Source of the DNA: Sandaracinaceae bacterium
Lineage (GTDB): Bacteria; Myxococcota_A; Polyangia; Polyangiales; Sandaracinaceae
Reading direction: 5' to 3'
DNA: 64,000 nt
NCBI GenBank assembly: GCA_020633195.1
Contig: JACKEC010000031.1
Coordinates: forward strand, 1 to 64,000
Positions within the stretch are counted from its first letter, which is position 1. Each line of letters begins with the position of its first letter. The translations under genes were made by a program, and so were the position numbers. The notes under the pieces are model-generated. The model searched no databases. It was not told the DNA's origin and worked only from the letters and a program-made list of their open reading frames with translations. Positions 52,001-59,871 of this stretch are shown in pieces.

Positions 52001-52043
52001 TGGGCGGGATGAGGGGATGAGGGACCCGCCCGACCGTGGTGCC

Positions 52044-52664
52044 CTAGGGCATCGGGGGCGGGCCGAAGCCGCACATCGCGGAGCAGTAGGCCGCCGACAG
52101 GCCGCCCATCATGACGGGGCAGCACATCTGCGTGGTGTCGGTGCAGTCCGACGCGTCGTGGCAGAGCTCGAAGGAGGTGAAGCCGCCGCCGCACATCTCG
52201 CTCGAGCAGGCCACCGCGATGCTGAAGCCCATCGCGCGCGCGCAGCAGGTCTCGCCGCTGCCGCAGTCCTCGGGGCCGTCGCAGTCGGCGGTGCCGCCCA
52301 TGCACATGTCGCCCGCGGGGATGCACGTCGCCGAGGCGCCGCCCATGCCGCCCGTGACGCAGCACTGCTCGGTCGCCGCGTTGCAGCTCATGCCCATGCA
52401 GTCGATCGTGCCGACGCTGCCGTCCGCTCCGCCGCCGGGGCCGCCGTCGGTGGGCATCATCGTGCCCGCGTCGGTGCCGCCGCCGCCGCCGTCGGTCGCC
52501 ATCATCTCGCCAGCGTCGGTGCCCCCACCGCCGCCGCCGTCGGTGCCGCCGCCGCCCGCGTCCATCAACATGATGCCGCCCGCGTCCGTGTCACCCTCGT
52601 GGCTCTCCGAGCACCCGACGCCCAGGAGCGCGAGGGCACAGACCATCGTCAAAGCTCTTTGCAT
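52044..52664 (-). CDS. Cys- and Met-rich lipoprotein with a Gly/Asp tether
   Basis: The 206-residue protein has a lipoprotein signal (MQRALTMVCALALLGVGC), a long tether of Gly/Asp/Met repeats ('TDAGGIMLMDAGGGGTD'), and a C-terminal domain with about 18 Cys in pairs ('CCVTGG', 'TCCARAMG', 'MCCPVMMGG'), suggesting a disulfide-rich fold repeated three times. I do not assign a function. ATG 52664 is favoured because GGAG lies eight nt upstream; ATG 52676 is possible. A good -10 box lies at 52743-52748. Confidence 0.7.
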   Translation of the reverse strand: MQRALTMVCALALLGVGCSESHEGDTDAGGIMLMDAGGGGTDGGGGGGTDAGEMMATDGGGGGTDAGTMMPTDGGPGGGADGSVGTIDCMGMSCNAATEQCCVTGGMGGASATCIPAGDMCMGGTADCDGPEDCGSGETCCARAMGFSIAVACSSEMCGGGFTSFELCHDASDCTDTTQMCCPVMMGGLSAAYCSAMCGFGPPPMP

Positions 52665-52742
52665 TCTCTTCTCCATCCACAGACCACCGACGCGCGCGCT
52701 CGGCCGTCCCCCGAGCCGCGCCTCCACCACTCTTCGGGCGGC

Positions 52743-52769
52743 ATTGTACCCGACCCTCGCCCCGATCAA
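52743..52769 (-). promoter_or_regulatory. Sigma70-type promoter, TTGATC / TACAAT
   Basis: On the minus strand TTGATC (52769-52764) and TACAAT (52748-52743) are 15 bp apart. Unlike the close boxes elsewhere, this promoter gives a leader of about 70 nt containing a Shine-Dalgarno, before the ATG at 52664. Confidence 0.5.
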
Positions 52770-53263
52770 CCTCTCGGGGTCGCCGGGGCCCGCTTCGGCG
52801 ACCGCGTGACGACGGCCACGAAGGCGATCCCGACCAGGCCGCCGAGCGCGTTCGCGACGCAGTCCAGGGGGTCTGCGATGCGCCCGAGCCACGTCTGCGA
52901 GGCCTCGCCGATCACCGCGTAGATCAGCAGCGCGGCGGTGAGGGTCGCCACGATCCGCAGCGTGAGGGGCCCGTGCAGGCGGCGCTCGGCCGCCGCGAGG
53001 GTGCCGAGCGGGAGGAACAGGACGAAGTGCGCGGTCTTGTCGTCGACGAGCGGCTCGAGGATGGGATCGAGCGCGTCGGGCACGAAGCGACCGAGCGCCC
53101 GCGCCACGCGTCCCGCCGTCGTCCACGCGCCGCGCACCTCGCTGCGCCGGCTCTCGTCCACGCCGCTCGGCGCGGGGAAGTGCAGCGCCAGCAGCTCGAG
53201 CCCGAGCGCCAGCGCGAACACCCCGCGGACGAACCACACCGCGACGCGGGTCCGGTGGCTCAA
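52766..53263 (-). CDS. VanZ-family membrane protein
   Basis: The 165-residue protein has four membrane helices and the VanZ-like order: 'DKTAHFVLFLPLGTLAAA' after the first loop, then 'LLIYAVIGEASQTWLG' and 'RIADPLDCVANALGGLVGI'. The 'E-x-x-Q...R-x-x-D-x-x-D/N-x-x-G' pattern is characteristic of the family. VanZ gives low-level teicoplanin resistance in enterococci; most relatives have no known role. The start is taken as TTG 53263, which overlaps the stop of the EEP gene (TTGA); no ATG or GTG fits better. Confidence 0.8.
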   Translation of the reverse strand: MSHRTRVAVWFVRGVFALALGLELLALHFPAPSGVDESRRSEVRGAWTTAGRVARALGRFVPDALDPILEPLVDDKTAHFVLFLPLGTLAAAERRLHGPLTLRIVATLTAALLIYAVIGEASQTWLGRIADPLDCVANALGGLVGIAFVAVVTRSPKRAPATPRG

Positions 53264-54039
53264 CGCGTGGCCTCGATCGCCACGCGCAGCGGCCGATGAT
53301 CGGAGCCCCCGCGCTGCATCACCTGCACCGCCGCGACCCGGAGGCGCGGCGCGACGAACACGTGGTCGGGGCGGCCCACCAGCTCGGTGGTCCCCGTGTC
53401 CCAGCGCCACGTCAGCTCGAGCGGCGGCCACGCGGCCTGCGCCTGCCGCATGCCGAACGCCTCGAGCCGCGACACCGCCGGGCCCTCGCCCTCGTTGAAG
53501 TCGCCGAGCACCAGGTCGGGCGGCGCGCCACGCAGGTGGTGCATCAGCTCCTGGGTGCGCGCGTCGGAGGTCGTGAAGTAGCCGACCACGAGCCCGCCGT
53601 CCTCGTCGAGCGGCGGGTGCAAGTGCACGTGCAGGATGTCGAGCTCGCCGATCGGCGTGTCGGCGGTGACCCGCCACGCCGGGAACGCGCCCCCTCGCGC
53701 CAGCTCGTGGCGCTGCTCGGTGATCGGGTGACGCGACAGGATCGCCATCCCGCCCTCGTCGGCGGCGTGCCGGAAGAGCACGTGCGGGTAGCGCTCCGAG
53801 AGCCGCGCGCGGATGGCTCGCTCCCACTGCGCGTGGGTCTCCTGCAGAAAGACCAGGTCCGCGTCGGCCTCCTCGATCGCGGTGACGGTGTCCTCCGAGG
53901 GGCGCTCGAAGTTGACGTTGTACGTCATCACCCAGAGCGCGTCGGTCGAGGCCACCCCGCGCACGGTGCCCGTGGCCGGCACCGCGTCATCGCCGCAACC
54001 GGCCAGGAGGAGCAGCGCCAGCGAGAGGAGCCGCCGCAC
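53260..54039 (-). CDS. Endonuclease/exonuclease/phosphatase (EEP) family lipoprotein
   Basis: The 259-residue protein has a lipoprotein signal (VRRLLSLALLLLAGC) and a full EEP domain: 'VMTYNVNFE', 'LVFLQETHAQW' (metal-binding Glu), 'DILHVHLHPP', 'LVLGDFNEGEG' (Asp/Asn), and 'GRPDHVFV' and 'GGSDHRPLRVAIE' (catalytic His). Being exported, it more probably cleaves a phosphodiester of a lipid or sugar, as in sphingomyelinase-like members, than cellular DNA. GTG 54039 begins 2 nt after the stop of the PAP2/diiron gene. The shared operon with lipid-phosphate enzymes supports a lipid role. Confidence 0.85.
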   Translation of the reverse strand: MRRLLSLALLLLAGCGDDAVPATGTVRGVASTDALWVMTYNVNFERPSEDTVTAIEEADADLVFLQETHAQWERAIRARLSERYPHVLFRHAADEGGMAILSRHPITEQRHELARGGAFPAWRVTADTPIGELDILHVHLHPPLDEDGGLVVGYFTTSDARTQELMHHLRGAPPDLVLGDFNEGEGPAVSRLEAFGMRQAQAAWPPLELTWRWDTGTTELVGRPDHVFVAPRLRVAAVQVMQRGGSDHRPLRVAIEATR

Positions 54040-54041
54040 CG

Positions 54042-55631
54042 TCAGCTCGCGACGCGGCCCGGCAGCGGGAGCCCGCGCTTGGCGAGGAGCGCCCGCCCCC
54101 ACGCGAAGCGCGCGACCAGGTCGGTGAGGCTCGTGAACGTCGTCCAGAACCGCACGAAGAGCAGCCCCGCGCGCACCAGGCCGGCGGTCACGATCGTGGC
54201 GATCGCGCCGGCCGCCGTGAACGTGCGGAAGACCCACCAGAGCGGGAACCAGCGCAGCTCCGGGTAGCGGCGGTGCAGGCGCCAGAGCTTGCCGAACGCG
54301 GGCAGCAGCGTCTCGAAGCGGTACCCGAGCCGATGGGCCAGCGAGTACACGTCGAGCGACATGAACGGCACCGCGATCATCCCCCGGAGGATGCTGGGGT
54401 TCAGGAGCAGGCGCAGCCCGCGCAGGCCCGCGTACCGCTCGCCCGCCTCGCGGATGACCATCCAGTTCACCGCGAGGTGCGCGGACTCGTCGCGCGTGAT
54501 CCGCTTCACGAAGTCGTCGAACCACGGGCTCGCGAGCGCCGGGTGCTCGCGCAGGAACGGCACCGTGCCCGCGTCGAGCATCGTCTCGAAGACGGGGTTG
54601 GCGGTCGCGATGAGGAAGACGTCGCCGACCGACTCCGGGTCGAGGGCGTCGAACTCGTCGAGCACCATCGAGTTGCCCAGCCCCGGCGGGCGCAGCGGCG
54701 CCTCGTGTAGCTCGAGCACCCGCCGCAGGCCGTCCGCGTGGCGCTTCTCCTCTTCGGCGAAGCACGTGTAGAGCACGCGCAGGTCCTCGGACTTCGAGGC
54801 GCGCGCGAGGATCGCGAAGTTCATCCCCGCGATCTCCTCGACGTAGATGAGCTCGTTGACCAGACGCACGAGCGTCGGGTCGAGCGGCGGGAGCGGGCCC
54901 TCGGGCCAGTCCACCTCGTCGAGGCTCCACTGCCCCGCCTCGACGGTCTCGCGCAGCTTCGCGAGGCGCGCCTGGTGCGCCTCCCAGCGCGGCTCGAGGC
55001 GCGTGCCCGTGCGCATCCAGACCGGCGTCGCGCGCTCGGTCGGGATGATCCGCCGCGCGGCCCACCACGCGAACGCGCCGACGAGCATCCCCGCGGGGAC
55101 GTCGACGACGTAGTGCTGCTTGGTCGTGACGGTCGTGACGCTCACGACGAGCGCCCACGCGATGGGCAGGACGGCCAGCGGCCGCCGCCGGATCCAGGAC
55201 GCCCACGTGAGCGCGATGCCCCAGGCGAGCGCGACGTGCAGCGACGGGAAGCAGTTGCTCGGGCTGTCGTCGTCGCGCAGCTCCGCGAGCTCCGCGAGGG
55301 TGCGCGCGCCGAGGCCCTCGGGCAGCGGGTAGAGACCGCGCGGGAAGGTGGTCGGCCACACGATGAAGACGAGCGCGCACGCCGCCGACGCGACGGTGAT
55401 CGCCGCCATCAGACGCGCCGCGTCCGCGCGCTCGCGCACGCTCAGCCACGCGACGAAGCTCGTCCACGTGATCGTCCCGTAGAGCCAGACCGTCCAGGGC
55501 ACGAACGGGATGGCGCGATCGAGCGACGTGAGCGGCAGCTCGGTCGGCGTCGCGACCAGCTCGAGCTTGCCGAGCCCGTAGAAGAAGACGATCACGAAGA
55601 GCCCGATCACCCAGAAGATCAGGCGCTTCAC
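54042..55631 (-). CDS. PAP2 phosphatase fused to a ferritin-like diiron domain
   Basis: The 529-residue protein combines two enzymes. Residues 1-200 are a six-helix PAP2 domain of the AUR1/IPC-synthase-like type: 'SNCFPSLHVALAW' (125-137) and 'KQHYVVDVPAGMLVG' (171-185). Residues about 215-420 form a helical bundle with diiron ligands Glu265/266 ('YVEEIAGMNF'), Glu295-x2-His298 ('EEEKRHADG') and Glu382-x2-His385 ('RDESAHLA'), the E...ExxH...ExxH pattern of ferritin-like oxygenases. A C-terminal hydrophobic region may dock to the membrane. Upstream in the operon is a prenyl synthase, so prenyl phosphate removal plus oxidation is a reasonable idea. GTG 55631 is chosen; GTG 55654 would overlap the upstream gene. 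Confidence 0.78.
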   Translation of the reverse strand: MKRLIFWVIGLFVIVFFYGLGKLELVATPTELPLTSLDRAIPFVPWTVWLYGTITWTSFVAWLSVRERADAARLMAAITVASAACALVFIVWPTTFPRGLYPLPEGLGARTLAELAELRDDDSPSNCFPSLHVALAWGIALTWASWIRRRPLAVLPIAWALVVSVTTVTTKQHYVVDVPAGMLVGAFAWWAARRIIPTERATPVWMRTGTRLEPRWEAHQARLAKLRETVEAGQWSLDEVDWPEGPLPPLDPTLVRLVNELIYVEEIAGMNFAILARASKSEDLRVLYTCFAEEEKRHADGLRRVLELHEAPLRPPGLGNSMVLDEFDALDPESVGDVFLIATANPVFETMLDAGTVPFLREHPALASPWFDDFVKRITRDESAHLAVNWMVIREAGERYAGLRGLRLLLNPSILRGMIAVPFMSLDVYSLAHRLGYRFETLLPAFGKLWRLHRRYPELRWFPLWWVFRTFTAAGAIATIVTAGLVRAGLLFVRFWTTFTSLTDLVARFAWGRALLAKRGLPLPGRVAS

Positions 55632-55648
55632 GATCTCGACGGGCGACC

Positions 55649-57400
55649 TCAGCACCTGCGCGCTCCGAGCTCGCCGGCGAGCGCCTCGAGGATCTGGCGG
55701 CCCTCGGCGTCGGGGAGGCCGCGGATCGCGTCGAGCGCGCGGCGGTGGTGCTCGTCGGCGCGCGCGCGGCACGCCTCCTCCACGCCGTGCTCGCGGAGCT
55801 GGGCCTGGATCCAGGGGAGCTCCTCGGCGCGCCCGAGCGCCTTCGCGAGCCGCGCCTTGCCGTCCGCGTCGAGCGCGTCGCGCAGCAGGATCATCGGCAG
55901 CGTGACCTTCGCCGCGCGCAGGTCGGTGCCCGGGGCCTTGCCGAGCTCGGACTCGTCGCCGACGTAGTCGAGCAGGTCGTCGACGATCTGGAACGCGAGC
56001 CCGATCTCGCGGCCGAACCGGCCGAGCGCGTTCGCGTGCTTCTTGTCGGCCTCGGCCGCGAGCGCGCCGTTCATCGCGGCGGCGCTGAAGAGGCGCGCGG
56101 TCTTGGCCTCGATGATCTTGTAATAGCCCGTCAACGAGACGTGCGGAACCGCGGTGTGCTGGAGCTCGAGGCGCTCCCCCTCGGCGAGCGCCGTGGCGGC
56201 CTGCACGAGGTGCTTGCGGATGTCCGGGTGCATCCCGTGCGTGCGCCGCAGGACGCGCGCGAAGAGGAACACGGTGATCCCCGTCGCGAACGCGTCCGAC
56301 GTCGCCGCGTGCAGCGGCGCCGCGCCGCGCCGGACGCGCGCGTCGTCGATGATGTCGTCGAGGACGAGCGAGCCCTGGTGGAGCCACTCGACCGACGCGG
56401 CGAGGGGCAGCGCGCGCTGCGGGTTGCCGCCGCACGCCTTCGCCGCCGCGAGCGCGAGCAGCGGCCGCACGCGCTTGCCGCCCTGCCCCAGGAGGTACAG
56501 CGTCGCGCGGTCGAGGGTGTCCGAGTCGCTCTCGCAGAGCTGGCGGAGCGCGTCCTCGATCGGCGCGCGCCACGCCGCGGCGAACTGGCGCAGCGCGCCC
56601 TCGGCGTCGAGCGGCCGCGGCGGCTTGATCTCGAGGGGCGCGGGCGTGAGCATCGGGCTCCACGCGCGCGGGTTCCGCGACTCCTGCGGCGCCTCCACGA
56701 GCGCGCGGTCGAGCGCCGCCTCGAACAGGCCGATCGGCGTGCGCTGCGGCAGCCCCTCGAGGCTGCTCAAGGCGCGGTCGCGGGCCATCGTCGCCGGCTC
56801 GCACGGGTACGCCTCGTGGCGACCGACCGCGCCGAGCGCGCCGCGCCAGCCCTCGGGCGTGAGCGTCCCGCGGTGCGCCTCCCACGAGAGGCCCATCCAC
56901 GTCGCGTGCTCGTCGAGCGCGTGGTGCACCCCCTCGGGGACGTCGCCGACGATCGCGCCGGCCGCGACCGCGCCGCGCAGGAAGAGCACCGCCTCGGGGA
57001 TCGGCCGGTCGCACGCGTCGGCGTTCTTGCCGAGGAGCCTGTCGATGACGCGGTTGACGATGACCGGGTCGTGAGTGAGCAGCGACTCCCACATCTTGCG
57101 GGCCCAGTCGAGATCGCGGGCGAGCCAGCGCGCGCGCTCCTCGAGGTTCGGCTCCCCGACGTGGACGCGCTGGTTGTAGCCCTCGAGCGCGGCCACCGCG
57201 ACGCGCGACGCGCGGCGCCACCGGCGCAGGCCGAAGCCGTGGGCGACGTGGATCACCATCGCGCCGCCCAGGCCCGTCCGCGGCAGCGACCACGGGTCCT
57301 GTGCCGGCGCGAGCTCCTCGAGCGCGCGGCTCACGGCGGGCATCACGGGGCGCACCAGGGGCGCGTACCACCGCTCGTCGATGCGGGCGTCCGGCTTCAC
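55649..57400 (-). CDS. Polyprenyl diphosphate synthase with an extra degenerate N-terminal domain
   Basis: The C-terminal half (about residues 260-583) is a trans-prenyltransferase: 'GQGGKRVRPLL' (308-313), first Asp-rich motif 'LVLDDIIDDARVRRG' (348-353) and second 'FQIVDDLLDYVGD' (474-478), so it should join isopentenyl diphosphate to allylic primers. The N-terminal 240 residues have a similar all-helical pattern but lack Asp-rich motifs ('PEGVHHALDEHATWMGL' stands where the second would be), so they look like a decayed second copy. Usual family members are about 300-350 residues. GTG 57400 has a TAGCAT box 8 nt upstream. It heads an operon with the PAP2/diiron, EEP and VanZ genes. Confidence 0.88.
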   Translation of the reverse strand: MKPDARIDERWYAPLVRPVMPAVSRALEELAPAQDPWSLPRTGLGGAMVIHVAHGFGLRRWRRASRVAVAALEGYNQRVHVGEPNLEERARWLARDLDWARKMWESLLTHDPVIVNRVIDRLLGKNADACDRPIPEAVLFLRGAVAAGAIVGDVPEGVHHALDEHATWMGLSWEAHRGTLTPEGWRGALGAVGRHEAYPCEPATMARDRALSSLEGLPQRTPIGLFEAALDRALVEAPQESRNPRAWSPMLTPAPLEIKPPRPLDAEGALRQFAAAWRAPIEDALRQLCESDSDTLDRATLYLLGQGGKRVRPLLALAAAKACGGNPQRALPLAASVEWLHQGSLVLDDIIDDARVRRGAAPLHAATSDAFATGITVFLFARVLRRTHGMHPDIRKHLVQAATALAEGERLELQHTAVPHVSLTGYYKIIEAKTARLFSAAAMNGALAAEADKKHANALGRFGREIGLAFQIVDDLLDYVGDESELGKAPGTDLRAAKVTLPMILLRDALDADGKARLAKALGRAEELPWIQAQLREHGVEEACRARADEHHRRALDAIRGLPDAEGRQILEALAGELGARRC

Positions 57401-57408
57401 GGCCGGCG

Positions 57409-57414
57409 ATGCTA
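57409..57414 (-). promoter_or_regulatory. -10 box TAGCAT upstream of the prenyl synthase operon
   Basis: TAGCAT ends 8 nt before the GTG at 57400 on the minus strand, with no ribosome binding site; the whole four-gene operon could be started from here. Confidence 0.5.
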
Positions 57415-57453
57415 GCAGACGGACCCACGGGCGCAGTGGTACGCATCGATCCC

Positions 57454-58056
57454 ATGCGGACCCTCCTCGCCTCGTGCTTGCTGCTCGGCGTCGGCTGCGG
57501 CGGCAGCAGCGCCTCGTCCGACACCCAGTTCGCGAACCCCGACGACCCGGCCTACGCCGCGAGCTTCGAGGGCGAGCTGGACCCGCGTGTCAGCACCTCG
57601 GCGGGCGAGCCCGGCGGCTACGTCGTGCTGTGGCCGCGGATCGTCCCCGCCGATCCGGACGGCGCCCTGTCGGCCACCGCGAGCGCGGTCCAGCAGCGCC
57701 TCGTCGCGATGGTGAACGAGGCCGCCGCCGACCACCCCGTCGACGTCCGCCCGGATCCCGAGCGCGTCTGCCCGCGCGCCGGCTGCCGCGCCGCGAGCGT
57801 CGGCGCCGCGCTCCTCCACCGGCAGGGGAGCTGCGCGCTCGTGGCGATCACCGCGCCGCCGGGCACCGCCAACGCGCACCTCGACCCGTGGGTCGGGCGC
57901 GTCGAGGTCCTGAACGCGAACCCACCCTTCCGCGACCCGCCCGAGCAGAGCGTCCGGGTGGAGGACTTCGTGCCCTGCGGCGAGCTCATCGGGCAGCTCG
58001 ACGAGAACGCCGACGTGATTCTGGAGAGCGTCCGCAGCGTCCGCCGCAGCCCGTGA
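57454..58056 (+). CDS. Lipoprotein of unknown function
   Basis: The 200-residue protein has a lipoprotein signal (MRTLLASCLLLGVGC) and a mature domain with the conserved-looking core 'GYVVLWPRIVPADPDGALS' and Cys in 'ERVCPRAGCRAASVG', 'QGSCALVAI' and 'VPCGELIGQL'. I do not recognise a family; two disulfides are likely. The ATG at 57454 starts the signal. It is divergent from the prenyl synthase gene with 53 bp between, and no ribosome binding site is visible. Confidence 0.6.
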   Translation: MRTLLASCLLLGVGCGGSSASSDTQFANPDDPAYAASFEGELDPRVSTSAGEPGGYVVLWPRIVPADPDGALSATASAVQQRLVAMVNEAAADHPVDVRPDPERVCPRAGCRAASVGAALLHRQGSCALVAITAPPGTANAHLDPWVGRVEVLNANPPFRDPPEQSVRVEDFVPCGELIGQLDENADVILESVRSVRRSP

Positions 58057-58263
58057 GGGGTAGGCGGTCCACCCCGTCTCGCGCACATGGTAGAAGAGCA
58101 CCTCCACGGGGGGTGGGACCGCAGGGGGCGGCCGGGGTTCCCGTGGGTGGCGGCGTCGACCTTACATCGACGCTGGCCACTGAAGAATCGGCGTGCGGGC
58201 GCGTCGCCTGATGACAAGATCCGCGACTGTCCCGCAGCCCATCGGCCGGGACTTGGAGGAATG

Positions 58264-59424
58264 ATGCTTCGACGAACGATGGCTCTCGGCGCGGCGGCGA
58301 TCCTGCTCGCCCTGTCCAGCGCGTCCTGCGGGCCCATCGCCCGCGGCGGCGGCTCGCGCAGCGGTGGCGGCGGCGGCGGCAGCGCGGGCTTCTCTTCGGC
58401 CTGCCGCGGCGACTTCGGCGCCAGCGCGGCGGCCAGCGAGTTCGAGACGTTCATGAGCGCGACGTACGAGTTCCACACCGCGGCGATGGATACGCAGCGG
58501 ACGCTGCTCGACGCCTGCCAGCAGATGGGCCGCGCGCTCGAGATGCCCGCCGCCCAGCTCTCGGGCGAAGGCCCCGAGGGGACGCGGACGGTCTGCGCCG
58601 CGGTCAGCCAGACGCTGCGCACCGAGATGGCGGCGATCCGCGAGGGCACCCAGATGACCGCGGAGGTCCGCACCCGACCGCCGCACTGCGAGGCCTCGCT
58701 CGACGCCTACGCCTCGTGCGCGGCGCGCTGCGACGTGAGCGTCACGCCGGGCGAGATGGAGATGCGCTGCGAGGGCGGCGAGATCCGCGGCCAGTGCAGC
58801 GCGACGTGCACGGGCCACTGCGCGGTCGACGTCCAGGCGAGCTGCTCGGGCGTGTGCGAAGGCATCTGCGAGGGCAACTGCTCGGCGCGCAACGCGGACG
58901 GCAGCTGCGCCGGCTCGTGCGACGGGACCTGCCGCGGGCAGTGCGTGGCCGAGGCCAACGCGCAGTGCACCGGCGAGTGCCGCGGCGGCTGCTCGGTCGA
59001 GTGGCAGGCGCCTCGCTGCACCGGCCACTACCGGCCCCCGGAGGTCGACGCGAACTGCCGCGCCGCGTGTGAGGCGCACGTCGACGCGACCCTCGAGTGC
59101 ACCCCCGGCGAGGCCGAGCTCGTGATCACGGGCGGCCCCGACGCGGCCGCGCAGGAGCGCATCGCGAAGGTCCGCGAGGCGGTCCGCGTCGGGCTCGCCA
59201 CCGTCCTGACCGTCCGGGAGCGCGTGCAACGCCTCCAGCAGAGCGGTCGCCAGATCGCGAACAGCCTCGAGCGCCTGCCCGAGGCGGTCCGCACCGTCGG
59301 CGCCACCGCCGCCCTCTGCAGCGCTGGCGCGGTCAGCGACCTCACCCAGTCGCTCGCGAGCGTCTCGGTCAGCGTCGAGGTCTCCGTCTCGGTCAGCGCG
59401 TCCGTTCAGGGCAGCGCGGGCTGA
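58264..59424 (+). CDS. Lipoprotein with a C-x3-C / C-x2-C repeat domain and Ser/Val-rich tail
   Basis: The 386-residue protein has a lipoprotein signal (MLRRTMALGAAAILLALSSASC) and a Gly-rich linker. Its middle third (about residues 140-265) is a run of short Cys repeats, such as 'CSATCTGHC', 'CSGVCEGICEGNC', 'CAGSCDGTCRGQC' and 'CTGECRGGC', with Cys every 4 residues. That would make a disulfide ladder or a metal-binding rod. A helical region follows, then a Val/Ser repeat tail. I do not know a function. ATG 58264 has GGAGG at a better distance than ATG 58261. The 207-bp upstream gap holds no gene. Confidence 0.65.
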   Translation: MLRRTMALGAAAILLALSSASCGPIARGGGSRSGGGGGGSAGFSSACRGDFGASAAASEFETFMSATYEFHTAAMDTQRTLLDACQQMGRALEMPAAQLSGEGPEGTRTVCAAVSQTLRTEMAAIREGTQMTAEVRTRPPHCEASLDAYASCAARCDVSVTPGEMEMRCEGGEIRGQCSATCTGHCAVDVQASCSGVCEGICEGNCSARNADGSCAGSCDGTCRGQCVAEANAQCTGECRGGCSVEWQAPRCTGHYRPPEVDANCRAACEAHVDATLECTPGEAELVITGGPDAAAQERIAKVREAVRVGLATVLTVRERVQRLQQSGRQIANSLERLPEAVRTVGATAALCSAGAVSDLTQSLASVSVSVEVSVSVSASVQGSAG

Positions 59425-59469
59425 TGAGCGGCCCTTCGCGAGGGCTGCCAGGCGGCCCTCGCGAAGTGG

Positions 59470-59475
59470 TACCTT
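59470..59475 (+). promoter_or_regulatory. -10 box TACCTT
   Basis: TACCTT ends 7 nt before the GTG at 59483; no ribosome binding site. It could drive this gene and the kinase-like gene after it. Confidence 0.45.
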
Positions 59476-59482
59476 CGGCGCC

Positions 59483-59869
59483 GTGTCCGACGACGCCATC
59501 TCCTTCGACGCGCTCCTCGACGCGTGCACCGACGACCCCGGGACGCACGCGCGCACGGCCGCGTTCGCGCTCGTGACCGCCTACGACCACGAGGTCTCCG
59601 AGCGCGAGATCGCGCGCTACGTGGAGCTCGTGGGCGGTGACGGCCCCGCCTTCGGAGCGCTCGCGACGGCGATGAAGGAGGACCTCGATCGCGCCACCGC
59701 CTGGATGATGGCGGTGCTCGCGACGATGGAGCGCACCGAGGTCCGGGTGGAGGAGATCCTCTCGGCGGGTCGCGCCGCGATCGTCGCCGACGAGGAGATC
59801 CGCCCTCGCGAGGAGCTCGCCCTGCGCCTCGTCGCGCAGGCGATCGGGCTCGACCCCGACGACGTCTAG
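59483..59869 (+). CDS. Small helical acidic protein, TerB-like
   Basis: The 128-residue protein is all-helical and acidic with no signal peptide. Its 'ALVTAYDHEVSEREIARYVEL' and 'IVADEEIRPREELALRLVAQAIGLDPD' patterns resemble TerB-like helices with acidic loops, but the match is weak. GTG 59483 follows the TACCTT box. It ends 2 nt before the ATG of the kinase-like lipoprotein, so the two form an operon. Confidence 0.5.
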   Translation: MSDDAISFDALLDACTDDPGTHARTAAFALVTAYDHEVSEREIARYVELVGGDGPAFGALATAMKEDLDRATAWMMAVLATMERTEVRVEEILSAGRAAIVADEEIRPREELALRLVAQAIGLDPDDV

Positions 59870-59871
59870 GG

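Larger units (their letters stand above)
51418..52043. other. 626-bp hairpin-rich convergent gap without a gene
   Basis: No credible gene is present. The gap contains the TTCGAA motif copies, 78-bp direct repeats, and several GC hairpins with short CTTCG-type loops (for example near 51568-51602). Base use differs from the neighbouring genes, with G- and C-runs such as gtcccccgggggacc near 51653-51668. Confidence 0.7.

Noticed and set aside
51418..52043. Small genes in the hairpin-rich gap
   Set aside because: All frames are short, repeat-derived and lack ribosome binding sites; the two 78-bp repeats create similar frames by chance.
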